A stretch of DNA of 64,000 nucleotides from Pseudomonas bananamidigenes (GTDB lineage: Bacteria; Pseudomonadota; Gammaproteobacteria; Pseudomonadales; Pseudomonadaceae): positions 237,725-301,724 of the forward strand of contig NZ_LRUN01000001.1 in NCBI RefSeq assembly GCF_001679645.1, in the 5' to 3' direction. The translations under genes and the position numbers were made by a program. Below the pieces are notes generated by a model that did no database searches, had not been told where the DNA came from, and saw only the letters and a program-made list of their open reading frames with translations. Below, piece after piece: positions 16,325 to 25,349 of the stretch (the stretch's first letter is position 1; the number at the start of each line of letters is the position of its first letter).

Positions 16325-17143
16325 TCAGTCGTGGTACATCACCGAGCGACCACCATCGATGGTGATACACGAGGCATTGATGAACGGCGCTTCGTCGCTG
16401 GCCAGGAACACGGCGGTCATCGCCACTTCAATCGGCTGACCGATGCGCTTGGGCGGATGCAGATCGAAGGCGCGCTGGCGTTCGGCGTGCGGGTCGGCAA
16501 ACCCGTTCCAGTAATCGACGTTGAGCTGGGTTTCGATGTAGCCCGGGGCGATGGCGTTGACGCGAATGCCCTTGGGCGCGTACTCGATGCCCAGCGCCCG
16601 GGTCAGGCCGAGCAAGCCGTGCTTGGCCACCGGATACGGGAAGCAACCGGGAATGATGTTGGTGGAATGGGTCGAGGCAATGTTGATGATGCTGCCGATG
16701 CCTTGTTCGATCATTTGCGGTAACACGGCCTTGCAGCCATACCAGGCGCCGTCGAGATCGATGGCGAAGCAACGTTTCCAGTCTTCTTCAGTCATTTGCA
16801 GCGGATCGCGGAACACGTTGACCCCGGCGCAATTGACCAACACATCGATGCGTCCGTGCAGATCGATGGCCAGTCTGGCCATGGCGTGCAGGTCCTGCTG
16901 GCGCGACACATCGGCCTTGATCGCTTGCACATCGGCGCCCTGCTCGCGCCAGTGCGCAGCGACTTTCTCGACTTTTTCAGCCTGGATATCGCTGATCACC
17001 AGTTTGGCCTGCTGCGAGGCAAAGGCCGCGACGATGGCTTCGCCGATGCCTTGCGCGGCGCCGGTCAGCAGCACGACCTTGTTGTTCAGACGCTCGCCTT
17101 TGGGCGGCTCGGGCACCGGCGGCAGGGACAGAGGTTCAGCCAT
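16325..17143 (-). CDS. SDR family sugar 1-dehydrogenase (probable D-galactose/L-arabinose 1-dehydrogenase)
   Basis: 272 residues. The cofactor loop TGAAQGIG is at 27-34, and the catalytic set is Ser157 (NIAST), Tyr170 and Lys174 (YPVAK). An N-terminal Pro-rich extension of about 20 residues precedes the Rossmann fold. Its position between araFGH and a lactonase gene points to oxidation of the pyranose at C1 to a lactone, the first step of the De Ley-Doudoroff route (context inference). The promoter 200 bases upstream carries the same operator as dgoK. A 50-codon reading frame ends three bases before its ATG. Confidence 0.85.
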   Translation of the reverse strand: MAEPLSLPPVPEPPKGERLNNKVVLLTGAAQGIGEAIVAAFASQQAKLVISDIQAEKVEKVAAHWREQGADVQAIKADVSRQQDLHAMARLAIDLHGRIDVLVNCAGVNVFRDPLQMTEEDWKRCFAIDLDGAWYGCKAVLPQMIEQGIGSIINIASTHSTNIIPGCFPYPVAKHGLLGLTRALGIEYAPKGIRVNAIAPGYIETQLNVDYWNGFADPHAERQRAFDLHPPKRIGQPIEVAMTAVFLASDEAPFINASCITIDGGRSVMYHD

Positions 17144-17146
17144 GAA

Positions 17147-17299
17147 TCAGGACTCCTGTTCGAAAGCATAAAAAAACCGGGCATCTGACGATGTCCGGTC
17201 CGGAAGGCTTTTTGAACGAAACAGGCAAGCGCCGCTGACGGCATCGGGCCGTTGCGAAACGCTGACTCCGCTTGGGAGTGCGAGATAAATTCGCTGCAT
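17147..17299 (-). CDS. Candidate leader peptide, 50 codons, upstream of the SDR gene
   Basis: It begins at an ATG preceded by AACAAAACAGGTGAAGTG, nearly the same leader and ribosome site that precedes dgoK, and ends with TGA three bases before the SDR ATG. Its last third covers a terminator-like hairpin. The residues (start MQRIYLALPS, end YAFEQES) match nothing I recognise. The first few codons weakly resemble the start of dgoK at the DNA level. Translation is unproven; it may be a regulatory leader or the remnant of a deleted first gene. Confidence 0.35.
   Translation of the reverse strand: MQRIYLALPSGVSVSQRPDAVSGACLFRSKSLPDRTSSDARFFYAFEQES
17170..17198 (-). terminator. Terminator-like hairpin inside the SDR leader (possible attenuator)
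   Basis: On the minus strand CCGG-A-CATC, loop GTCA, GATG-C-CCGG is followed by seven T. It lies between the promoter and the SDR start codon, about 150-175 bases into the transcript, so it would stop transcription before the structural genes unless overcome. Confidence 0.55.
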
Positions 17300-17353
17300 C
17301 ACTTCACCTGTTTTGTTCTTTTTAAGTGTGAGTGCGTGTTACTGCTGGAGCCG

Positions 17354-17383
17354 ACTATAAACCCGACCGCCAAATAATCTCAA
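17354..17383 (-). promoter_or_regulatory. SDR operon promoter (sigma-70 type)
   Basis: TTGAGA (17378-17383) and TATAGT (17354-17359) are 18 bases apart on the minus strand, identical boxes and spacing to the dgoK promoter. The predicted start is near 17347, leaving a leader of about 200 bases. Confidence 0.72.
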
Positions 17384-17397
17384 TATATAATTTTGCA

Positions 17398-17412
17398 TCC
17401 CATATTTTGGGA
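17398..17412. promoter_or_regulatory. Palindromic operator upstream of the SDR gene
   Basis: TCCCATA-T-TTTGGGA is the same palindrome as at 5475-5489 with one arm mismatch, again 14 bases before the -35 box. It abuts the stop codon of the lactonase gene. Confidence 0.72.
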
Positions 17413-17413
17413 T

Positions 17414-18289
17414 TTAATCAGCAAAACGTGTACAGAGTTTTCCGGCGACGTCCACTCGCAACGACAGCACGGCGCCGTCCAGCGGGTGGTTCAGCGGACT
17501 TTTGGCGCTGGTGATGTACAGGGTTTTCAGGTCGGCGCCGCCGAATACACAACTGGTGGGGCGGCTGATCGGCAGGTCAATCTTGCGGTCGATCCGGCCA
17601 TCCGGGGTCAGGCGCAGCAGGCAACTGCCATCCCAGCGGGCGTTCCACACAAAGCCTTCGGCATCCATCGCCGAACCGTCCGGGCCGCCGTGCTGATCGG
17701 CGCCGTACCAGGGCCGGGCCGTGTCGAGGTTGCCATCGGTGTGAATGAAGTAGCGGTACAACGTGCTGTCGAGGCTGTCACCGAACAACAGCGTGGTGCC
17801 GTCGCTGCTCCACAGCAACGTGTTGGGAATGCCCAGGCCGCGCAGCAACGGCGTGACTCTTTTATCCGGATCAATCCGGAACAATCCGCCGGTGCGACGG
17901 GTGACCGGCAGATCCTCGCCCTGCTCGCCGATATTGTTTTGCATGGTGCCGAGCCACAAGCAGCCCAGGTCATCGCAACGGGCTTCGTTGGCGCGATTGC
18001 CCGGCTGCGGATCGGCGACGCAGAACAGCGTCAGTCGTGGCTCAAGCCCGGGGGAATCCAGATCGAGTCGGTAGACGCCGCTGCTCAGGGTCACCAGCGC
18101 ATCGCCACTGACGCAGGGGATGAACGCCGAGACGTGCTCCGGCATCTGCCAGATCTGCACGTTCTGCCCGATCAGCCGTAGCGCCTGTCTGCCGGCGATG
18201 TCCACCCAGTACAGCGCCTGGGTCGGTGCGTCCCAGAAGGGTCCTTCGCCCAGTTGCGCCCGATGCTCTGTCACCGCAGTCCACGTCAT
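17414..18289 (-). CDS. SMP-30/gluconolactonase family sugar lactonase
   Basis: 291 residues. It opens the lactone made by a sugar 1-dehydrogenase to the aldonic acid, in the cytoplasm. The six-bladed propeller family signs are LGEGPFWD with metal ligand Glu15, LGIPNTLLWSSDGTTLLFGDS (metal Asn and Asp), and GADQHGGPDGSAMDAEG. The start follows CAGGAGG. It lies 25 bases after the GntR gene and is probably co-transcribed with it; its stop codon touches the SDR operator. D-galactono- or L-arabinono-lactone is the expected substrate. Confidence 0.9.
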   Translation of the reverse strand: MTWTAVTEHRAQLGEGPFWDAPTQALYWVDIAGRQALRLIGQNVQIWQMPEHVSAFIPCVSGDALVTLSSGVYRLDLDSPGLEPRLTLFCVADPQPGNRANEARCDDLGCLWLGTMQNNIGEQGEDLPVTRRTGGLFRIDPDKRVTPLLRGLGIPNTLLWSSDGTTLLFGDSLDSTLYRYFIHTDGNLDTARPWYGADQHGGPDGSAMDAEGFVWNARWDGSCLLRLTPDGRIDRKIDLPISRPTSCVFGGADLKTLYITSAKSPLNHPLDGAVLSLRVDVAGKLCTRFAD

Positions 18290-18314
18290 GCAACCTCCTG
18301 TCTTGTTGTTTTGG

Positions 18315-19031
18315 TCAGCTGGCTTTTTTCTCGGCCATCACCTGCGGGTAAAACCGCTTGATGACCAGGTCGGCGTTGTCGATCAGCGTCATGCAGGCCC
18401 ACACCCCGCGCGCGGCATCCCGGGCGGCGATGGCGTCGGCCATGTCTTTGTGGATGGGCAAGGTGCGGCGCAACTCGTCGGGGTCGGCCGCGGACACTTC
18501 GAAGGACACGGCAAGCAGAGCACCGAGGGCCGGCACCATCTGCTCGATGAATTGATTGTGGCTGGCAGCGAGGATGCATTCGTGGAAGAACTGGTCGGCG
18601 CGGTTGTAATCGATGCCGCTGTGCACGGCCCTCTCCAGGGCGTTGCAGGCCTGCTGGATGGCTTGCACCTGTTCGACGGTCGCCCGCTCGCAGGCCCAGC
18701 GCACCGCCATCGGTTCGATGGTGCGGCGCAGGTCGAGCAGGTCATCGACGAAGTTTTCCGGCAGACCGCTGCGTGACAGCCAGCCCACGACTTGCGGATC
18801 GAACAGATTCCAGCGCTTGATCGGCAACACGCGGGTGCCGACTTTCGGCCCGACCTCGAGCATGCCTTTGGCGACGAGGGTCTTGATGGCTTCGCGAATG
18901 ACGGTGCGGCTGACGCCGAGCTGCTCGCCCAGCTCAGCCTCGACCTTGATCGCCTGGCCTGGTTTTACCTGGCCGGCGGCAATCCAGGCACCCAGCCAGT
19001 CAACCGTTGATGCGTGAAAACTGCTCGACAT
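18315..19031 (-). CDS. GntR family regulator, FadR/FCD subfamily
   Basis: About 238 residues from the ATG at 19031; a GTG two codons earlier is possible. The winged helix lies near residues 8-70 (AELGEQLGVSRTVIREAIKT), followed by an all-helical FCD domain with LDLRRTIEPMAVRWA and the metal-binding pattern around FFHECILAAS and the later HKDMADAIAA. DgoR and other hexonate regulators are of this type. The motif ATCATATGAT sits in the spacer of its own promoter, which predicts autorepression, and again upstream of araF. Confidence 0.88.
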   Translation of the reverse strand: MSSSFHASTVDWLGAWIAAGQVKPGQAIKVEAELGEQLGVSRTVIREAIKTLVAKGMLEVGPKVGTRVLPIKRWNLFDPQVVGWLSRSGLPENFVDDLLDLRRTIEPMAVRWACERATVEQVQAIQQACNALERAVHSGIDYNRADQFFHECILAASHNQFIEQMVPALGALLAVSFEVSAADPDELRRTLPIHKDMADAIAARDAARGVWACMTLIDNADLVIKRFYPQVMAEKKAS

Positions 19032-19063
19032 GGACACCCCGACGCCGTTCGCTGTGGGTGTCT

Positions 19064-19092
19064 ACGCTAATGATCATATGATTGGGAGTCAA
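19064..19092 (-). promoter_or_regulatory. Promoter of the GntR-lactonase unit with operator in the spacer
   Basis: TTGACT (19087-19092) and TAGCGT (19064-19069) are 17 bases apart on the minus strand. The palindrome ATCATATGAT (19073-19082) lies inside the spacer, the classical place for a repressor. Confidence 0.55.
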
Positions 19093-19096
19093 CGAC

Positions 19097-19133
19097 AAAA
19101 AACCGCAGCCTGTTTTCACAGACTGCGGTTTTT
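19097..19133. terminator. Bidirectional terminator after the DUF1285 gene
   Basis: AAAAACCGCAG and CTGCGGTTTTT form an 11-bp stem with T-runs on both strands. It overlaps the DUF1285 stop codon and isolates that gene from the GntR promoter. Confidence 0.88.
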
Positions 19134-19693
19134 CAGGGTTCGAGACCGATGCGGAAGAACTCGCCACCGCTCCAGACGCCGAGCCAGCGCCGGCCATCGA
19201 TGTCACGACTGACGGCCAGTTCCACCAATTGGTAGAACACATTGCGGTGGATCAGCGCTTCGAGGTTGGTACGCACATGCACATAGGGCGCAGGCTCTTG
19301 CGTCGTCGGATCGATCTCGACGCGGATCGGATGTTCAGCGCCGGCCTCGGTGGTTTCATCGACATTGGTGGTAAAGCGCAGCACTTGTGCCTCACCCTCG
19401 CCTTCCACCTCGACGGCAATCGCCACGAATGGCGCGTCATCGACCTTGATCCCGACTTTCTCGACCGGAGTAATCAGGAAGTAGTCATCACCATCGCGGC
19501 GGATGATGGTGGAAAACAGCTTGACCATCGACTTGCGCCCGATCGGCGTCCCCAGATAAAACCAGGTGCCGTCCCGGGCGATGCGCATATCGATGTCGCC
19601 GCAGAAATCCGGGTTCCACAAGTGCACCGGCGGCAAGCCTTTGGTTTTGGGGATTTGCCCCAGCAGGTCATTGGCTTTTTGCGGGCTACTCAT
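19133..19693 (-). CDS. DUF1285 family protein
   Basis: 186 residues. The opening [27 protein letters not shown] and the core [23 protein letters not shown] are the DUF1285 pattern, a two-barrel cytoplasmic protein of unknown role. It follows the DUF4823 lipoprotein gene by 15 bases in the same direction and ends in a strong terminator. Structural studies of the family suggested ligand binding, but no activity is established to my knowledge. Confidence 0.88.
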   Translation of the reverse strand: MSSPQKANDLLGQIPKTKGLPPVHLWNPDFCGDIDMRIARDGTWFYLGTPIGRKSMVKLFSTIIRRDGDDYFLITPVEKVGIKVDDAPFVAIAVEVEGEGEAQVLRFTTNVDETTEAGAEHPIRVEIDPTTQEPAPYVHVRTNLEALIHRNVFYQLVELAVSRDIDGRRWLGVWSGGEFFRIGLEP

Positions 19694-19708
19694 GGCGTAC
19701 TCCTTGAA

Positions 19709-20314
19709 TTACTGGTCCCCGACGCCCAACAGGCTGCGCGCGTATTGCGCAAGTGGTGGACCGATCAGGTCTTCGGGCTTGTTGTCGTGGAACGTCAGTA
19801 AACCGCCACGACTCTTGATCCGTGCAGTATCGATCAAATACTGGGTGCTGGTCTCGATCAACATGATCTGAATCACGCCGCCGTCGATACCGAGGCGATC
19901 CACGGCTTCCTGATCCAGCCACTCATCGGAGTTGCCGATGCGATCGTCAGCCTTGGCAAAACGGGTGTAAAGCAGGTAGTGGGCGCCGGCGTCGCGGGCT
20001 TCGCCCATCGCCTGGTCGAGGCCCTCCGGCGCACGGGCGCGGCGGACCATCGGGAAGTATTCGACGAAACCTTTGAAGGCCTCTTCGGCCACCACGTTGG
20101 GACGCGGGTAAGAACCACCCGGCGGGGCGAACGAGCCTTGCGCGATGTAGATGAACGAATCCGGCTGAATGCGGAAATTGTTCACGCGGCGGCTGTCGCT
20201 GTGATCCAGCAGACCCGCGTCGCTCATCTGGTAGCGAGTCCCTTCGGCCATGTCACTGACAGTCATACAGCCGCCCAGCGCCAAAACGGCCAGCAGCAAA
20301 ACCAGGCTACGCAT
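19709..20314 (-). CDS. DUF4823 lipoprotein
   Basis: 201 residues from the ATG at 20314, which follows TGGAGGATTAGGA. Residues 1-16 are a lipoprotein signal (LALGGC) with the lipidated cysteine at 16; the next residue is Met, which favours the outer membrane. The mature part includes SFIYIAQGSFAPPGGSYPRPN and GDIGGV-like strands of the DUF4823 family, whose role is unknown. It forms a pair with the DUF1285 gene. Confidence 0.86.
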   Translation of the reverse strand: MRSLVLLLAVLALGGCMTVSDMAEGTRYQMSDAGLLDHSDSRRVNNFRIQPDSFIYIAQGSFAPPGGSYPRPNVVAEEAFKGFVEYFPMVRRARAPEGLDQAMGEARDAGAHYLLYTRFAKADDRIGNSDEWLDQEAVDRLGIDGGVIQIMLIETSTQYLIDTARIKSRGGLLTFHDNKPEDLIGPPLAQYARSLLGVGDQ

Positions 20315-20435
20315 TCCTAATCCTCCAGAAGCCGGTGACGGAAAACCGGCGAATGGCCGTAGGATGCAGCTTTTGCGCCAGTCCTTGGAAATGAATGGGT
20401 ATCCGTTTTGAAACAAGGCTTTTGCGGCGGGAGAT

Positions 20436-21404
20436 TCAACCGCCGATGATCTTCATGACGGTGGCGCCGCCGGAGAACGCGACTTCCTGCTTGTCGCCCA
20501 GGGCCTTGACCAACAGCCGTTGCAAGGCCGGCAACGCCTCGTGGCGCGGCTTGTCGAGCAGATCGCCGACATAGTGACGGTTGCTCGACGACAGACAGCC
20601 ATGCAGCCATCCGGTGGATGACAGGCGCAGTCGTGAGCAGGTTCGGCAGAACGGTACGCTTTCGTTGGCGATCACGCCGAAAGTACCCAGACCGGGAATC
20701 GCATAACGAACGGCCGTGGCGTCCACAGGCGCATCGGTTTGTGCGTACTCATAGCGCTCGCCGATCAGTTCGAGCAGTTGTTGCAGACTGACGAACTGCT
20801 GCAGGAACGCATTGGAGTCCCTGGCCAGGTGGCCCATGCGCATCAACTCGATGAAGCGCAGCTCGTAGCCACGCTCGAGGCAGTAATCGAGCAGCGGCAT
20901 CACCTGATCGAGGTTCTGCCCGCGCAACGGCACCATGTTGACCTTGATCTTCATGCCCGCCGCTTTGGCTCGATCCATGCCGTCAAGCACCGTTGCCAGA
21001 TCACCGCCACGGGCAATGCTGCGGAATGCGCCGGCGTCCAGGGTATCGAGGGAAACGTTGATCCGGCGCAGACCGGCATCGACCAGCAGTGGAAGTTTCT
21101 TCGCCAGGAGCTGACCGTTGGTCGTCAGGCTGATGTCTTCCAGACCCATCCTGCCGACGGCGCTCATGAAGGATTCGAGTTTGGGGCTGACCAGCGGCTC
21201 GCCGCCGGTAATGCGCAGGCGCTCGATGCCGGCGGCTTCGATCAGGTAGGCAACGCCGCGCGCCATGGCCTCGGCCGACAGTTCATCCTGCGCAGCCACC
21301 AGCCGCTTGCCGTTGGGCACGCAGTAGGTACAGGCGTAATTGCAGGCTGAGGTCAGACTGATCCGCAAATTGCGAAAACGCCTGCCTTGACGGTCAACGA
21401 TCAT
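20436..21404 (-). CDS. moaA: GTP 3',8-cyclase (molybdenum cofactor biosynthesis)
   Basis: 322 residues from the ATG at 21404 with GGAGTG upstream. This radical-SAM enzyme makes the first pterin intermediate of molybdopterin from GTP. The N-terminal cluster cysteines are 21, 25 and 28 (CNYACTYC); the second cluster is CRTCSRLRLSSTGWLHGC; the required C-terminal double glycine is present (KIIGG). It is not next to moaB, moaC or other moa genes, which is common for one copy in pseudomonads. The product feeds enzymes such as the iorAB pair at 41.6-44.4 kb. Confidence 0.92.
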   Translation of the reverse strand: MIVDRQGRRFRNLRISLTSACNYACTYCVPNGKRLVAAQDELSAEAMARGVAYLIEAAGIERLRITGGEPLVSPKLESFMSAVGRMGLEDISLTTNGQLLAKKLPLLVDAGLRRINVSLDTLDAGAFRSIARGGDLATVLDGMDRAKAAGMKIKVNMVPLRGQNLDQVMPLLDYCLERGYELRFIELMRMGHLARDSNAFLQQFVSLQQLLELIGERYEYAQTDAPVDATAVRYAIPGLGTFGVIANESVPFCRTCSRLRLSSTGWLHGCLSSSNRHYVGDLLDKPRHEALPALQRLLVKALGDKQEVAFSGGATVMKIIGG

Positions 21405-21542
21405 GGAGCACTCCGGCAATGGAAAATCGAGCGGCTAAAACTTGACTCACAATTCAAGTTTTAGCAAGCCCCATACCTGAGTATATTCCTGCGGTACTGC
21501 GCCATGTAGCGAAAAACACGGCGCATAAGGCAACTGAATGAT

Positions 21543-22181
21543 TCAGCTGCTGGGTGTTTCAGGGTCGCGCTTGCGCTTGTTGCCCATGCGCACGCCGATG
21601 TCCATCAGGAACTGGAAGAAACCTTCCTGATCTTCCAGCACATTGCTCCAGAACGGCGAGTGATACAGCGCCACCGCGCCATGCACCAGCGCCCAGGATG
21701 CGCAGTAATGGAAGTACGGCGGCACGTCTTCGAGCTTGCCTTCGCTGATGCGGCCCTTGATGAGCAGGGTCAGGCGTTCGAAGTTCGAGGCGCGGATCTT
21801 GTGCAGCTCCTCGACCATCTCGGGCACCTGATTGCCCTTGACCACCTTCTCTTCCAGGCGATCGAACAGGCGATAACGCTGCGGGTCGCGCATGCGGAAT
21901 TCAAAGTAGGCACGGGACAGGGCTTCCTTGTCCTTGTCGACATCGGCCGAATGCAACAGCTCGTTCAAGTCACGCTCGTAATCGAGCATCAGGCGCAGGT
22001 AGATCTCGGCCTTGGACTTGAAGTGCTTGTAGATCGTGCCTTTGCCGATACCCACGGCATCAGCAATCATCTCGACGGTGACGCTGTCTTCACCTTGTTC
22101 GAGGAACAGCTTGAGCGCGGTATCGAGAATTTCTTGCTCGCGGCGACGAAACTCACGGACCTTACGAGGTTCTTTGTGCAT
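21543..22181 (-). CDS. TetR family transcriptional regulator
   Basis: 212 residues. The helix-turn-helix is at about 15-62 (EMIADAVGIGKGTIYKHFKSKAE), and the C-terminal part is a helical ligand domain with a His/Tyr-rich stretch (PPYFHYCASWALVHGAVALYHS). Gene order places it where PAO1 has PA2957, beside the RgsA RNA and tatD. The ligand is unknown. It is a single gene with no clear terminator. Confidence 0.87.
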   Translation of the reverse strand: MHKEPRKVREFRRREQEILDTALKLFLEQGEDSVTVEMIADAVGIGKGTIYKHFKSKAEIYLRLMLDYERDLNELLHSADVDKDKEALSRAYFEFRMRDPQRYRLFDRLEEKVVKGNQVPEMVEELHKIRASNFERLTLLIKGRISEGKLEDVPPYFHYCASWALVHGAVALYHSPFWSNVLEDQEGFFQFLMDIGVRMGNKRKRDPETPSS

Positions 22182-22383
22182 AAGAAAAGGTCTGTAGGGG
22201 TCAAAATTCGAAGCCGCGTATTATGCCTAAATTGCGCAAAAATGCACGGAACATCCGACCATATCTGTGTTTCTCGTTCATTTCACGAACGCTTCAGGGA
22301 CGATGAGAACATAACCGAAGCGCACGTATTCCAAATTTGTTTAAAAACCCCGACCGGCCAACTGGACTGAACGCCAGACTGAT

Positions 22384-22513
22384 CAATACTTGAACTGTCG
22401 GGCGGCATATCCCCCAAGTGCCGTGCCGGTAAAGGTACCAAGGGACCGCGTGCCTTTGTTTTACTCCTAATGGTCTTAACCCGGATTCACCCCCCAGAAC
22501 CCGGGTTTTTTTT
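22384..22513 (+). ncRNA. rgsA: Probable RgsA small RNA
   Basis: The 341-base gap between the TetR gene and tatD contains no protein gene. It ends in a strong terminator (AACCCGG/CCGGGTT stem, 22478-22507, then eight T) on the plus strand, and has CAATACT at 22384-22390, a fair RpoS-type extended -10. The transcript would run from about 22397 to 22513, near 117 bases. In P. aeruginosa the RpoS- and Gac-linked RNA RgsA maps to this slot next to tatD. Identification rests on synteny, size and terminator, not alignment. Confidence 0.62.
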
Positions 22514-22522
22514 GTCTGCGAT

Positions 22523-23308
22523 TCAGGCTTTTACGTGCGCCAGCGGAAACAGACGCTTGAAGTTCTCGGTGGTCTGCTCAGCAAAACGCTCATAGTTCTC
22601 GCCCCGCAGCATCGCCAGAAACTCTGCCACTTCCCGCACGTATTGCGGCAGATTGGGCTTGCCGCGATAAGGGATGGGTGCCAGATACGGCGAATCGGTT
22701 TCTACCAGCAGGCGATCGGCCGGCACCCTGCTCGCCACATCTCGCAGGGCATCGGCATTGCGGAAGGTGACGATGCCCGACAGGGAAATGTAATAACCCA
22801 TGTCCAGCGCCGCCTTGGCCATGTCCCAGTCTTCGGTGAAGCAATGCAGTACACCGGCCTGGGGCAACGCGGCTTCACGCAGCAATTCAAGGGTGTCGGC
22901 ACGGGCGCCACGGGTATGGATGATCACCGGCTTGCCGGTCTGCTGTGCGGCTTGCAGGTGCAGACGGAACGACTCCTGCTGCAATTCCGCCGCTTCCGGC
23001 TCGTAGTGGTAATCCAGACCGGTTTCACCGATGGCCACCACTTTCGGGTGATCAAGCTCATGCAGCAGCCAGTCCAGTGCCGGCGCGGCGCCCGGCTGGA
23101 CATCCAGCGGATGCACGCCGACCGAACAGTCGACGTCGTCGTAACGCTCGGCCAGCGCTTTGACGTCGGCCGCGTTATCGGCACTGACGCCGATGCACAG
23201 GAAATGCCCGACGCCGCGCTGGCGAGCCGCTTCCAGCGCGGCATCCAGGGAACCGTCATGAACGGCAAGGTCGAGGCGATCGAGGTGACAATGGGAATCT
23301 ACGAGCAT
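22523..23308 (-). CDS. TatD family metal-dependent hydrolase (YcfH type)
   Basis: 261 residues of the amidohydrolase superfamily. Metal ligands are His6 and His8 (DSHCHLD), a Glu in AIGETGLDYHYE, His in VIIHTRGA and HCFTEDW, and Asp in VETDSPYLAP. TatD proteins act as 3'-5' DNases or deacylases for D-aminoacyl ends; the YcfH branch is usually placed beside holB as here. It is the last gene of the fabF-pabC-mltG-tmk-holB-pilZ run, 15 bases after pilZ. Confidence 0.92.
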   Translation of the reverse strand: MLVDSHCHLDRLDLAVHDGSLDAALEAARQRGVGHFLCIGVSADNAADVKALAERYDDVDCSVGVHPLDVQPGAAPALDWLLHELDHPKVVAIGETGLDYHYEPEAAELQQESFRLHLQAAQQTGKPVIIHTRGARADTLELLREAALPQAGVLHCFTEDWDMAKAALDMGYYISLSGIVTFRNADALRDVASRVPADRLLVETDSPYLAPIPYRGKPNLPQYVREVAEFLAMLRGENYERFAEQTTENFKRLFPLAHVKA

Positions 23309-23322
23309 AAAAAGACTGCAAC

Positions 23323-23679
23323 TTACATCGTATGAGTGGGACGGTCGGACTTCAGCGCTCCGGCCAGATGGGTTTCGATGCGACTGCGCGCGGTGTTGTC
23401 GCCATCGTTGAATTGCACGCCGACGCCGGCGGCGCGGTTGCCCTGGGCGCCTTTTGGAGTGATCCAGGCCACCCTGCCGGCCACCGGAATCTTTTCCGCT
23501 TCATCCATCAGGTGCAGCAGCATGAACACCTCGTCGCCCAACTTGTAGCTCTTGTTGGTCGGGATGAACAGGCCGCCGTTTCTGATGAACGGCATGTAGG
23601 CGGCGTAAAGGACTGACTTGTCCTTGATGGTCAGGGACAGGATGCCATTGCGCGGTCCCGGGCTGACGGGTTCATTCAT
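23323..23679 (-). CDS. pilZ: Type IV pilus assembly protein PilZ
   Basis: 118 residues from the ATG at 23679, which follows TGGAGGTC and gives the same length as P. aeruginosa PilZ. The stretch RNGILSLTIKDKSVLYAAYM and FIPTNKSYKLGDEVFMLLHL is diagnostic. The founding PilZ protein lacks the RxxxR c-di-GMP motif and acts by contact with PilB and FimX; the motif is also absent here. It needs pilus genes that lie elsewhere. Confidence 0.95.
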   Translation of the reverse strand: MNEPVSPGPRNGILSLTIKDKSVLYAAYMPFIRNGGLFIPTNKSYKLGDEVFMLLHLMDEAEKIPVAGRVAWITPKGAQGNRAAGVGVQFNDGDNTARSRIETHLAGALKSDRPTHTM

Positions 23680-23721
23680 GTTGACCTCCACTGCTGATGT
23701 TCAGAGTCTAGGTACACATTC

Positions 23722-25339
<1,618 letters not shown>

Positions 25340-25349
25340 TTAATCAAAG

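Noticed and set aside
22275..22291. CGTTC-7-GAACG inverted repeat upstream of the TetR gene
   Set aside because: Five-base arms are near chance level and no second copy supports it as an operator.
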